Below, one piece after another: positions 29,138 through 37,706 of a stretch of 64,000 nt of DNA; positions within the stretch are counted from its first letter, which is position 1; every line of letters begins with the position of its first letter. Under the pieces are notes generated by a model. That model saw only the letters and a list, made by a program, of their open reading frames with translations. It had not been told where the DNA came from and did no database searches. The position numbers were made by a program, and so were the translations under genes. Source of the DNA: Colwellia polaris (lineage in GTDB: Bacteria > Pseudomonadota > Gammaproteobacteria > Enterobacterales > Alteromonadaceae); contig NZ_NBOE01000001.1 in assembly GCF_002104515.1 (NCBI RefSeq), positions 124,001-188,000 of the forward strand, given 5' to 3'.

Positions 29138-30402
29138 TGCAGGACATAATCACTTCATGGTTAACGGCGCAAGGTGTACATGAGTCATACTTAACATTGA
29201 GTTCGGTGATTATCGCTTGCTTGATTATTTTAGTGTTTTGCAGCATTAGTTTTTATATCGCGAAAAACTATGTACTTGTATTTATACATAAACTAACCAC
29301 AGCTTCAAAAAACACTTGGGACGATTTATTTTTTGATCACCAAGTATTTGCCCGTATGTCTTTGTTAGTTCCTTTTATATTATTACTGTTACTGACCCCT
29401 TACTTTTTGGATGAAAGCTCATTACTCGCCACAGTACTGATAGTGATTGCCAAAATAGGCCTTTGTTTTCAAATAGCGCGCACTATAAGTGCTGTGCTTA
29501 ATGTTATTAATAAACTCTATCGACAAACTGCTAGCGAACGATACTTACCGCTGAATTCGACCTTACAAGTTATTAAGCTTGTGGTGTATTTAGTAGCAAC
29601 AATATTGGCGGTATCGCAAATTTTAGATCGTTCACCGCTTTACTTACTTAGTGGTTTAGGCGCTTTAACCGCGGTGTTAATTTTAGTGTTTCAGGATACG
29701 ATTAAAGGCTTGGTCGCGAGTATTCAAATTTCAGCTAATAGAATGGTTGCACCCGGCGATTGGATTGAATTACCCCTGTATGGTGCCGATGGCGATGTCA
29801 TCGAGATAGGCTTAAATACCGTAAAAGTGAAAAATTTTGATAATACTATAACCACAGTGCCTACCTACGCTTTAACCAGTGGTTCTTTTAAAAATTGGCG
29901 TGGCATGCTTAATTCTGGCGGCAGAAGAATTAAACGCGCTATTGTGATTGATGTCAGTAGTATTGAGTTTTATAACCAACAACAACTTGAATCATTGGCA
30001 TCAGTGAATTTACTTAAAGATTACTTAGCAGCGAAAAAAGCTGAAATATTCAAGCAACAGGTTGAAGTAGATGTTGATAGCGCTATAACTGTCTCAACGA
30101 TTAATACAAGGCAGCTAACCAATATTGGCACCTTTAGAGCTTATATAACGGCTTATTTAAAGCAGCACTCAAAAGTGCATCATAATATGACCTGTATGGT
30201 AAGGCAGTTACCGGCAACAGAGGTTGGCTTGCCACTAGAGTTATACTTTTTCAGTAGTGATCAAAACTGGGTGAATTATGAAGCTATACAGGCTGATATA
30301 TTCGACCATTTATATGCAGCAGCACCGCTTTTCGGCTTGCGAGTGTTTCAGCACCCAAGCGGTTACGACTGGAAAAATGCCCAATCTAACGTTGGCGCAT
30401 AA
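29137..30402 (+). CDS. MscS-family mechanosensitive channel (YbdG-like)
   Basis: The 421-residue protein has about five membrane helices (residues 18-45, 73-92, 95-120, 145-163 and the pore helix 168-195), the MscS beta domain (MVAPGDWIELPLYGADGDVIEIGLNTVKV, key part APGDWIELP) and a cytoplasmic C-terminal domain. Size and layout match YbdG, which senses membrane tension on osmotic downshock. It is coupled by TAATG to the upstream acyltransferase gene, so lipid composition and tension sensing may be co-expressed. Its end overlaps the convergent tesB end by 17 bases. Confidence 0.9.
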   Translation: MQDIITSWLTAQGVHESYLTLSSVIIACLIILVFCSISFYIAKNYVLVFIHKLTTASKNTWDDLFFDHQVFARMSLLVPFILLLLLTPYFLDESSLLATVLIVIAKIGLCFQIARTISAVLNVINKLYRQTASERYLPLNSTLQVIKLVVYLVATILAVSQILDRSPLYLLSGLGALTAVLILVFQDTIKGLVASIQISANRMVAPGDWIELPLYGADGDVIEIGLNTVKVKNFDNTITTVPTYALTSGSFKNWRGMLNSGGRRIKRAIVIDVSSIEFYNQQQLESLASVNLLKDYLAAKKAEIFKQQVEVDVDSAITVSTINTRQLTNIGTFRAYITAYLKQHSKVHHNMTCMVRQLPATEVGLPLELYFFSSDQNWVNYEAIQADIFDHLYAAAPLFGLRVFQHPSGYDWKNAQSNVGA

Positions 30403-31243
30403 CACCTTCTTGCATAGTAGAGGCGACTAACAAGCCAGCTTGGTTAAATATTTGTCCTTTTACTAACCCTCTACCACCACTAGCTGATGGGCTATCAATA
30501 CAATAAAGCAACCATTCGTCTATGCGAAATGGTCGGTGAAACCACATGGAATGGTCAATAGTTGCTAACTGAAAGTTTGGTTGCCAATAGCTAACACCAT
30601 GAGGAAATAAAGCCGTAGGTAAAAAATTAAAGTCAGAAGTATAAGCTAATAAGTAGGTATGAATACGAAGGTCATCAGGTAGTTTACCATTAGCTTTTAT
30701 CCACATTTGACACTTAGCTTCTGTTTTTTCAGGTTTTAGCCAATCGTATTGTTTGACAGGGCGAGTTTCTATTGGCTTTTCAGATAAGAATTTACCGCGT
30801 ATTCCTTCAGGAATAGCTTCTTGATTATCAAAAATAAAATCAGTATACGACTTTAACTCTTCAGGCTTAGGCACTACAGGCATAACATCTTGATGGTCAA
30901 AACCTTGCTCTTGCTGTTGGAATGAAGCCGTCATATAGAAAATTGCTTGGCCATTTTGAATTGCATTTACACGGCGTGTATTAAAGCTTTTACCATCACG
31001 AATATTTTCAACTTGGTAAACTACAGGCTTACTGGCATCACCTGGTCTTAAAAAATAAGAATGTAAAGAGTGTACATTGTGAGTTTCTGCAACGGTTTCT
31101 TGTGCGGCCGACAACGCTTGGCCCATAACTTGGCCACCAAATAAAGCTCTAAAGCCTAAATCTTGACTTTCGCCACGGTAGATACCCTGCTCTATTACTT
31201 CTAATTTTAAAAGTGCTGAAAGATCATCCAATACCTGACTCAT
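30386..31243 (-). CDS. tesB: TesB, acyl-CoA thioesterase II
   Basis: TesB hydrolyses medium- and long-chain acyl-CoAs. The 285-residue length equals E. coli TesB. It has the double hotdog fold, with N-terminal YRGESQDLGFRALFGGQVMGQ, HSYFLRPGD, the aspartate of LLAYTSDFNFLPTA, the DHSMWFHRPF segment and a C-terminal glutamine in STMQEGVMR, which together form the Asp-Thr-Gln catalytic set. Its 3' end overlaps the convergent mechanosensitive channel gene by 17 bases. Confidence 0.95.
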   Translation of the reverse strand: MSQVLDDLSALLKLEVIEQGIYRGESQDLGFRALFGGQVMGQALSAAQETVAETHNVHSLHSYFLRPGDASKPVVYQVENIRDGKSFNTRRVNAIQNGQAIFYMTASFQQQEQGFDHQDVMPVVPKPEELKSYTDFIFDNQEAIPEGIRGKFLSEKPIETRPVKQYDWLKPEKTEAKCQMWIKANGKLPDDLRIHTYLLAYTSDFNFLPTALFPHGVSYWQPNFQLATIDHSMWFHRPFRIDEWLLYCIDSPSASGGRGLVKGQIFNQAGLLVASTMQEGVMRQR

Positions 31244-31499
31244 AAAAACCTTACTCTCTTTAACTGTGACAAATCTACATTAATTATAACCTGCTATCTC
31301 GGGAGAATAACGAAATATACTTTAAAAAATTATTCTTTTTGACAAATGCAGGCTGCTATACTGGCCAACCAGCAAAAGTTTATTTATGAAAATTTTAACT
31401 TTAATGATTGATCTTAATAATGATCTACGATATGTTGCAGCTACTAAACGTATAATATGAATGTAAAATACGTATTACTAACGTGATAAAGAGGCCATT

Positions 31500-31754
31500 G
31501 TGCACGCAGTTCTTGAACGAGAAGTATTACTAGAAAGACGCCAATATACCGCAGAGCAATCTAATTTGTGGGACAAGCTTTCGCTTGCGCAAAAATTTGC
31601 TACTAGCAGTTTGACTCAATTCGGCTACGATCTTTGTTTTATTCGCAGTAGTAAAGCTGGCAACATCGCTATTTTATTATGTGATAATAATGCCGCGACC
31701 ATTTCGGACGATGGCGAAATTAATACCTCACCAAATATTACTGTTAGAGCTTAA
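31500..31754 (+). CDS. Hypothetical protein of 84 residues
   Basis: The frame starts at a GTG with AGAGG upstream and is followed by a clear terminator, so it looks like a real monocistronic gene. The product is soluble, with an N-terminal charged helix (LEREVLLERRQYTAEQ) and a C-terminal part with alternating strands (FGYDLCFIRSSKAGNIAILLCDNN). I do not recognise the family. The gene lies between tesB and the TPR/GGDEF gene without an obvious partner. Confidence 0.7.
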   Translation: MHAVLEREVLLERRQYTAEQSNLWDKLSLAQKFATSSLTQFGYDLCFIRSSKAGNIAILLCDNNAATISDDGEINTSPNITVRA

Positions 31755-31775
31755 TTCCTATTTTGATATAAAAAT

Positions 31776-31798
31776 GCCGCTTACAGAGCGGCTTTTTT
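31776..31798 (+). terminator. Rho-independent terminator
   Basis: GCCGCT (31776-31781) and AGCGGC (31787-31792) form a six-base stem with loop TACAG, followed by six T residues. It ends the 84-residue hypothetical gene. Confidence 0.88.
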
Positions 31799-31857
31799 AT
31801 TGCTACCTTTTAATATTTCAGAGCCTCAGCCTACCGCTATAAACAATACGGCTTTAT

Positions 31858-33690
31858 TTATTCTTTACTAGAGCATTCGCTTAAACGTGAAAGAAATACG
31901 TAGGGATCAATATCTTGAATATTGGGCGAATCTATTGAGAATACAACTTTAACCGAGTAGTCTCCTAGATTTGCGAAGAAGCGAGTGCTTATTGCTTGTT
32001 TAATACGCGTTAATTTTATCACTGCCTGCTCAGGGCTTTGGTGAGGACATAAAAATAAATATTCGCCAGTGCTTATGACTCCAGCGTAATCTTCTTCATC
32101 GATGTTCTCATTAATAATGATAGCCAGTGTTTGGCTGACATCGTTAAGGGTTTTCCGATTAAAACGAAAGCTCAATTCTTGCCAGTTTTCTATTTTTAAA
32201 TAGGCGATAGAAGCTTCATATTGATATTTTCTAGCAATTTTATATTGCTGTTGATACCAACGTTTTGTTTGTACTGGTTGTGCTAATTGGTTTTGAGGCA
32301 ACTCTATTTCATCGTAACTACGGTTAAGTTGTTGGCGATGAGTCTGAAAACGACAAAAAGCGATAAAAACAGTACTACAGCATAAGAGTAGAGAAAGCAG
32401 AATAATGATATTTTTTTGTTGAGTATATTTTTCATTGAACTTTAGGCTCAGTTGGCTTTGCTCTGCTAAATTTAAAGCAAGTTTCTTAGCTTTATCACTT
32501 GTTGATATAGCGGCTCTAGCGAAAGAATCTTTAACACTAACGTTAGGGTATATCCCTCGATATAATGATAAATAAAGACTTTGATTTTTCAGCGCAAGTG
32601 GAAGATTATTTTTTACAATATAGTAGTCGGTTAATAACAAATACAATTCAATTTGCTGTGGAGAAAGCACAATGTTTTCAGTTAATACTTGCGCTGAAAG
32701 CAACGTACTTTCCGCTTCTTGGTTTTCGCCTAAAGCAAATAACACTTTAACTAAACTAATTTTAGCCGACAATTTAACCCGTACTAAGTTGTATTGATTA
32801 AATACCTCTTGGGCATTAAATAAGTGTTTTTTGGCCGCTTTAAGCCGCTGTTGCTCAAGTAATACCTGACCTAGACCAAGCTCGGCATAAGCTGCATGTA
32901 TGTCGAGTTTATATTGTTTAGAAAATTCTAATGACTGCCAAAAAGCATTATATGCATCATCATATTGGTGCAATTGATAATAAGCTTGAGCGACTAAATG
33001 ATAACTGCGAGCAAGGCCTTCTGATCTTGCCATGTCAGTGCGTAACTTGATGACATGTGTGAGAATTTCTACAGCGTTGTTATACTCTGATAAATAGAAA
33101 TGTGCTTGAGCAATAGTTTCAAGCAATGTTATTTGATCCACATTGGTGAGATTTTGATTGAGTAACGTTTCAACTTTATTAAGCGTTTTTACTGCTTCCT
33201 CGTATTCAGCACTTAATGCATAGGCGACAACAGAGTATGCGAGAGCTTGTAAATGATAATTCATATTATTGGCTTGTTCAGCCAACCATGCTGCAGCCTG
33301 TGAGGTATCTTGTAATTGGAGGTAGTTCCCCTGTGCATAATAGCCGCGAGCAACTTTTAACATTAAATCTAGCTGTATTTCGGTAGCTATTTGATCAATT
33401 TCACTACCATATTGTGCGAGTTGAAATGCCACAAGCAAGTTACCTCGATTGTAAGCAACATCAGATAAAAGCGAAAATGCTTTGGCGATGGTGTTTGAGC
33501 TAAATTGATCTCTAAAATGGACAATTGATTGTGCTGTATCGACCACATCTTGTGAAAGTAATAATTCTTTGTTTAGACTGTAATAATTGTCAATAACTTG
33601 AATATAATTGATGTCATTATTCGTTTCACTTGCTTGAATAGAAAGCGAGATACAAATACTGATTAAAAAACCTATTAGCATTCGATTCAT
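31858..33690 (-). CDS. TPR-repeat membrane protein with degenerate GGDEF domain
   Basis: The 610-residue protein has a signal peptide (residues 1-20), a long periplasmic array of TPR-like helical repeats (about 30-400), one membrane helix (NIIILLSLLLCCSTVFIAFC, about 428-447) and a short cytoplasmic GGDEF-like domain. Where active enzymes have GGDEF, this one has STGEY in VISTGEYLFLCP, and the domain ends soon after, so cyclase activity is unlikely. This architecture is common in Alteromonadales signalling proteins. It could act as a c-di-GMP or protein-interaction sensor. It is divergent from the riboswitch described below. Confidence 0.82.
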   Translation of the reverse strand: MNRMLIGFLISICISLSIQASETNNDINYIQVIDNYYSLNKELLLSQDVVDTAQSIVHFRDQFSSNTIAKAFSLLSDVAYNRGNLLVAFQLAQYGSEIDQIATEIQLDLMLKVARGYYAQGNYLQLQDTSQAAAWLAEQANNMNYHLQALAYSVVAYALSAEYEEAVKTLNKVETLLNQNLTNVDQITLLETIAQAHFYLSEYNNAVEILTHVIKLRTDMARSEGLARSYHLVAQAYYQLHQYDDAYNAFWQSLEFSKQYKLDIHAAYAELGLGQVLLEQQRLKAAKKHLFNAQEVFNQYNLVRVKLSAKISLVKVLFALGENQEAESTLLSAQVLTENIVLSPQQIELYLLLTDYYIVKNNLPLALKNQSLYLSLYRGIYPNVSVKDSFARAAISTSDKAKKLALNLAEQSQLSLKFNEKYTQQKNIIILLSLLLCCSTVFIAFCRFQTHRQQLNRSYDEIELPQNQLAQPVQTKRWYQQQYKIARKYQYEASIAYLKIENWQELSFRFNRKTLNDVSQTLAIIINENIDEEDYAGVISTGEYLFLCPHQSPEQAVIKLTRIKQAISTRFFANLGDYSVKVVFSIDSPNIQDIDPYVFLSRLSECSSKE

Positions 33691-33977
33691 TGAACGTTAA
33701 CTTCCATTTTTAGGTTGTGGGTCACTTTTGTTTTTTACTGTAACTATATTTTATTTAAAGTATTTAATTAACAGTTAGCACTGATAATGTAGAATTAAAG
33801 CTGAAAAATTATTAACTCTACAGCGTAATTAACCATTAGTAATACTACTTTAAACCTAAGCTATAAATAATAAACTCTTTAATATCAAGGCTTTAATTGT
33901 TGCTGCCAAAGTGATATTAAAAGGTGTTTACAAATATAATTCTTTATTTATAATTGTTACTGAGCTTTTTAAGCTTA

Positions 33978-34055
33978 ATAAGGGCAAATCCAGTGAAAAC
34001 TGGAGACGCAAAGTTACCGATCTAAGGGGCAACCTATGATAGCGGAACTGCAAAA
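33978..34055 (+). promoter_or_regulatory. Cyclic di-GMP-I (GEMM-I) riboswitch aptamer
   Basis: The core matches the GEMM-I consensus. AGGGCAAA (33981-33988) is followed by the helix TCCAGT-GAAA-ACTGGA (33989-34004) capped by a GAAA tetraloop, then the invariant GACGCAAAG (34005-34013), CCGATCTAAGG (34017-34027) and the second-helix segment CCTATGATAGCGGAACTGC (34033-34051), equivalent to the tetraloop receptor and TATGATAGC-type element. Aptamers of this class bind c-di-GMP and usually control a downstream gene. Here the next gene downstream is on the opposite strand, so the controlled output is not evident. Confidence 0.9.
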
Positions 34056-34122
34056 TTTAGATATAGTGGGGGCTTATCTTAATTTATCGGTTCCTTCATT
34101 CTAGTCTCTGGTAACTTTGCGT
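34006..34122 (+). repeat. Inverted repeat linking aptamer core to downstream sequence
   Basis: ACGCAAAGTTACC (34006-34018), inside the conserved aptamer core, is perfectly complementary to GGTAACTTTGCGT (34110-34122). Two shorter complementary pairs also occur: ACCGAT (34016-34021) with ATCGGT (34086-34091), and GGAAC (34044-34048) with GTTCC (34090-34094). These look like an alternative fold that competes with the aptamer. The distal arm is followed by a U-rich stretch in RNA (TTCCTTTGTTTTC), so it could act as expression platform or terminator. Confidence 0.65.
34036..34104 (+). CDS. Candidate 22-codon ORF overlapping the riboswitch
   Basis: An ATG formed by the conserved TATGATAGC element of the aptamer opens a 22-codon frame (MIAELQNLDIV at its start) ending in TAG at 34102. 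AAGGGG lies 5 bases upstream within the aptamer. Since conserved aptamer bases create both the start codon and the Shine-Dalgarno, this may be coincidence. It is listed because it is the only sense frame with a ribosome binding site downstream of the riboswitch. Confidence 0.2.
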   Translation: MIAELQNLDIVGAYLNLSVPSF

Positions 34123-34138
34123 GCCTTCCTTTGTTTTC

Positions 34139-35935
34139 TCATCGCTTTTCTTCATTATTGCTTTTATCTTGCGATTTTTTATCTTCAACATACTTATAAA
34201 TCAAAGTTTCTAACATTGATAATGGCATTGAACCATTCTTTAATATTTGATCATGAAAATCGCGTAAATCGAATGATGTACCTAGCTCTTTTTCTGCATG
34301 TTGACGTAACTTTTTGATGGTTAACTCGCCCATTTTATAAGATAACGCTTGTCCAGGCCAAGAAATGTAACGGTCAATTTCAGTTTTTACATTGTGCAGT
34401 GACAGAGCGGTATTATCAGCCAAATAGTTCATAGCACGTTCACGACTCCAGCCTTTCGCATGCATACCGGTATCAACAACTAACCTACAAGCACGCCACA
34501 TTTCATAGGTTAGGCGCCCAAAATCACTATATGGGCTTTGATAAAATCCAGCTTCTTTACCTAAGTACTCTGAGTAAAGTCCCCAGCCTTCACCAAACGC
34601 AGAAATATAAGTACTATTTCGAAACTGAGGTACATTCTCCATTTCTCGAGCAATAGAGTTTTGTAAGTGATGTCCGGGTACTGCTTCATGTAACGTTAGT
34701 GCTTCTAAAACATATAGAGGGCGGCGATCTAAACGGTAGGTGTTAACCCAATAATTACCTGCTTGATCATCGCGTGAAGGGCCAGAATATCGGCCTGTTG
34801 TATATTTAGGTGCAATGTTCGCCGGTACCTCAATAACGCCGTAAGGTGTGCGTGGCAATGTCTTAAATAGTTTCGGTAATTGAGCATCCATTTTTTTAGC
34901 AATAAACGAGGCTTCTTTTAATAAACCTTCTGGGCTAGTGGCGTAAAATTGCTTATCTGTGCGTAAAAAATGGACAAAGTCAGCAAAGCTGCCGGTAAAG
35001 TTTAGTTGCTCAATAATGGTGTCCATTTCATGGCGAATACGTTTTACTTCGGCTAGACCGGTATTGTGTACCTCATCAACTGTATTAGGCAAGGTTGTAT
35101 AGTGTTGTAATCGATTAACATAATAGTTATCACCATTGGGTAAAGAACTTGCGGCTATATTTTTTCGTGCATTGGGTTGATAGCGATTTACCATGTAGTC
35201 GTAATATTGTTGGTAACTGGGTATTACAGACTCAACAATAGCGTTAATAGCTTGTGCTTTTAGTTGCGCTTTTAATTGTGGTGAAAAATACTCAGGCATG
35301 GCAGTAAATGGTTGATAATAAGTGCTTAAACTCGCATCAGGCTTGATAAATGCTTTAATAGAGTCTTCAAAACCGAGCAGTACAACTTTGGGTTGAGTAA
35401 TACCTGCTTCAATACCTTTATCCATCCAATACATTTGTTGAGTAAAATATTTTGGTAAAGCCTGCATACGCAAAATGTAATCGCGATAATCTTGTTCAGT
35501 TTTAAAGCTTACTTGGCTCTTAATTCGACTAATCCAAACATGGAACCCTGACTCAGCGGTTAATGGCATGTAATGCTCTTTGTTGGTGTAATTATCGAGT
35601 TGGTTTTTTATGCTATATGACAAAACTGAATGATTAATGGCCTCAGATTGATTAAGGTTTTTGTCGTCTATTGCTGATAGTCGCTGGTAAATTTCAGACA
35701 GTGCTAGATGTTGCACTTGTAGGTTTTTTGGAGATAAATCGGGTAATCGACTGTTAGTATCGCCGGCAATATCTTGATTAAACGGGCTTTGGTTGTCTTT
35801 AAATTGCTGGTAGTCTTTAATTATTTGTTCAAGATTGTTGCTAACAATTGGCGCGTTAAGTTTTGTCGACTGACAACCCATAATAAATGCAACAAGGAAT
35901 AAGGTGATTGAAAAAGCTTTCATTAGAAATCTCAA
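34139..35935 (-). CDS. DUF885 family lipoprotein, putative metallopeptidase
   Basis: The 598-residue protein starts with a lipoprotein signal peptide and lipobox cysteine (LVAFIMGCQS), so the mature protein should be membrane anchored in the periplasm. The DUF885 domain covers the rest. A zinc-site-like motif, HEAVPGHHLQ, and a downstream glutamate segment (SAFGEGWGLYSEYL) support hydrolase activity, but substrates are unknown. The start could be the ATG four codons inside (35923). Its 3' end faces the c-di-GMP riboswitch, whose read-through RNA would be antisense to it. Confidence 0.88.
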   Translation of the reverse strand: MRFLMKAFSITLFLVAFIMGCQSTKLNAPIVSNNLEQIIKDYQQFKDNQSPFNQDIAGDTNSRLPDLSPKNLQVQHLALSEIYQRLSAIDDKNLNQSEAINHSVLSYSIKNQLDNYTNKEHYMPLTAESGFHVWISRIKSQVSFKTEQDYRDYILRMQALPKYFTQQMYWMDKGIEAGITQPKVVLLGFEDSIKAFIKPDASLSTYYQPFTAMPEYFSPQLKAQLKAQAINAIVESVIPSYQQYYDYMVNRYQPNARKNIAASSLPNGDNYYVNRLQHYTTLPNTVDEVHNTGLAEVKRIRHEMDTIIEQLNFTGSFADFVHFLRTDKQFYATSPEGLLKEASFIAKKMDAQLPKLFKTLPRTPYGVIEVPANIAPKYTTGRYSGPSRDDQAGNYWVNTYRLDRRPLYVLEALTLHEAVPGHHLQNSIAREMENVPQFRNSTYISAFGEGWGLYSEYLGKEAGFYQSPYSDFGRLTYEMWRACRLVVDTGMHAKGWSRERAMNYLADNTALSLHNVKTEIDRYISWPGQALSYKMGELTIKKLRQHAEKELGTSFDLRDFHDQILKNGSMPLSMLETLIYKYVEDKKSQDKSNNEEKR

Positions 35936-36185
35936 ATGTTAATTATATTAAAATACTCTCTGATTTAATTACCATAACAAATCGAAACCATTTATAAAGC
36001 AAAGATTACGATCACGTCTTAATTTTTCAACACTTTAGTCTATTAGGAGCGCGTTTTGTGCTTTTTAGCCACAAAATGGCTACTTGTTGCAGGCTTTAGG
36101 CATTTTATTATGGCACTTTCATGTAAATTACTGGACAATAACCTACCGGTTAAATTTAGCAATAATGAAATAAAAAGTTGGCATA
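35936..36185. other. Divergent intergenic region
   Basis: A short hairpin TAGCCA-CAAAA-TGGCTA (36066-36082) is the only structure seen in this 250-base gap upstream of the AGDEF gene. No gene is supported. Confidence 0.45.
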
Positions 36186-37199
36186 GTGCAGTACCATGAC
36201 TCTATAGCACAAGCTGAACAAAAAATGCATGCCGCCATAAAACAATTGCAGTTATGGCATATAGCGGCGACTCCAATCAATTACGCGGTGAGTTACGGCT
36301 ACCTTAATAAACACTCAAAAAGTCTTAATAGTGCTATTGAAAAGCAACTTGCATCTAAAAAGAAACTCGATAATTTTTTTCTAGAAGAAATGTATCGTCA
36401 ATTTATTTTAGGACAAAGCGCTTTTAGAGGTGAATTAATTGACGATCTTGATGAAGTGCTCGTAGATTTACAAGCTAATAGTCAACAATCTACTCTTAAT
36501 ACTCAGCGTTTAGTGACTGAGTTAGACGAAAATATTGTTAATCTAAAATCCAAAGATAGAAGCGAAATATTCAACGCTATTAAACAAATACGTTTAACAG
36601 CTCAGCAATTTAAACATGAACAAGAAAAGCTTGCTAAACAGCTTAAGTTTTCACAAAAATCTACAGCCGCATTACGTGTAGAGTTGGACGACGTCAAAAA
36701 AGAAATCTACTTAGATCCGCTGACCGGTTTATATAATCTCAAAGCGATGAATCAGCATTTAGAACTTTGGCTTTGTGATGACCCCAAAAAGCAAGTTGCA
36801 GCAATTGTTATTAATATTGATCAGTTTACTCAAATGAATGAAAGCTTAGGCCCATTAATCAGCGATGTATTATTAACAAAAATTGCCAATAAAGTGAGCA
36901 GTTATGTTGGTCAGAGTGGGTTACCGGTGCGAACCGCTGGCGATGAGTTTTTAATTTTATTGCCTAATATAAAACGAATGGTTGCTGGCGAGGTAGCTGA
37001 AAAAATTCGACAAAGTGTTGAGAAGTTAAGGTTTATTACCAGCAAGTCCGGTACTAGGTTACCTCAAATGACGTTGAGTATCGGTGTTAGCGATTTTAAT
37101 GTTGCTACCAGCGCTAATAATATTATTAACCAAACCCGCGCTCTGATTAATGATAATACGAATAAACGAACTAACCACGTTAATATTGCTAATACTTAA
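36186..37199 (+). CDS. Soluble GGDEF-domain protein with AGDEF signature
   Basis: The 337-residue protein has an N-terminal helical region with coiled-coil character (residues about 60-170) and a C-terminal GGDEF domain (about 175-325). The active-site loop is RTAGDEFLILLP, with alanine replacing the first glycine; some diguanylate cyclases with this change are active. No RxxD inhibitory site precedes it (GQSG at that position). No membrane helix is seen, so it is probably cytoplasmic. Start is GTG with weak AAAAG upstream. It is likely a diguanylate cyclase, with activity unproven. Confidence 0.85.
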   Translation: MQYHDSIAQAEQKMHAAIKQLQLWHIAATPINYAVSYGYLNKHSKSLNSAIEKQLASKKKLDNFFLEEMYRQFILGQSAFRGELIDDLDEVLVDLQANSQQSTLNTQRLVTELDENIVNLKSKDRSEIFNAIKQIRLTAQQFKHEQEKLAKQLKFSQKSTAALRVELDDVKKEIYLDPLTGLYNLKAMNQHLELWLCDDPKKQVAAIVINIDQFTQMNESLGPLISDVLLTKIANKVSSYVGQSGLPVRTAGDEFLILLPNIKRMVAGEVAEKIRQSVEKLRFITSKSGTRLPQMTLSIGVSDFNVATSANNIINQTRALINDNTNKRTNHVNIANT

Positions 37200-37206
37200 C
37201 CGGTAT

Positions 37207-37677
37207 TTATTTATCTGCGCTGAGTTCAGTTATTAAAAGCGGTAAGTTTTTTTCTGAAAATACCTTTATCCCGTTCGCTCTTAATATTGCACTGGTAACA
37301 CCTTGTCCTAGGATTTTTTCTTGCTTGAAACTACCATTGTAAATAGTTGTGCTACCACAAGAAGGGCTAGACTCTTTTAACAAGGCGTATCGAATATGAT
37401 GTTTTTGACAGAGTATTAACGCTTTAGAGGCGCCTTGTTTAAACTCGTTAGTCACATCTTGACCCGTTATAGTTTTAACTGAAATGCTGCCGTCAATAAC
37501 TTGCAATTCAGCAGGAGGTCTTGGCGTAGTTAACCCACCTGCTAGCTCAGGACAGATCACGACTAAACGGTTTTCTTCTTGCCAACGCAAAAGTGTGGCA
37601 TTAACTAATAAGTTGTCACCACCGTCGTATCTCACTTTATTACCTAAAAAGCAGCTGCTGATGAGAATTTTTTCCAC
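37207..37677 (-). CDS. DUF523 family protein
   Basis: The 156-residue protein covers the whole DUF523 domain: ILISSCFLGNKVRYDGG, CPELAGGLTTPRPPAE and the LLKESSPSCGSTTIYNG motif. Conserved cysteines in SSCFLG, VICPELAGG and SPSCGS could bind a metal or iron-sulfur cluster; the function of the family is not established. It is convergent with the AGDEF gene, with only 7 bases between stops. Confidence 0.88.
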   Translation of the reverse strand: MEKILISSCFLGNKVRYDGGDNLLVNATLLRWQEENRLVVICPELAGGLTTPRPPAELQVIDGSISVKTITGQDVTNEFKQGASKALILCQKHHIRYALLKESSPSCGSTTIYNGSFKQEKILGQGVTSAILRANGIKVFSEKNLPLLITELSADK

Positions 37678-37706
37678 TAGCTATTCCTATACAATTTAAA
37701 TATTAA

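Larger units (their letters stand above)
33691..34138. other. Intergenic region containing the riboswitch
   Basis: Bases 33691-33960 are AT-rich and should contain the promoters of the TPR/GGDEF gene (minus strand) and of the riboswitch RNA (plus strand). No sense protein gene of normal size follows the riboswitch before the convergent DUF885 gene ends at 34139. Confidence 0.6.

Noticed and set aside
31339-31362. TTGACA and TATACT upstream of the 84-residue gene
   Set aside because: Both boxes are good matches but the spacer is only 12 bases, too short for a sigma-70 promoter.
34117-34317. 66-codon plus-strand frame (TTG start) just after the riboswitch
   Set aside because: It lies almost wholly inside the DUF885 gene on the other strand, starts with TTG inside the inverted-repeat arm and has no Shine-Dalgarno. 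It looks like a shadow frame.
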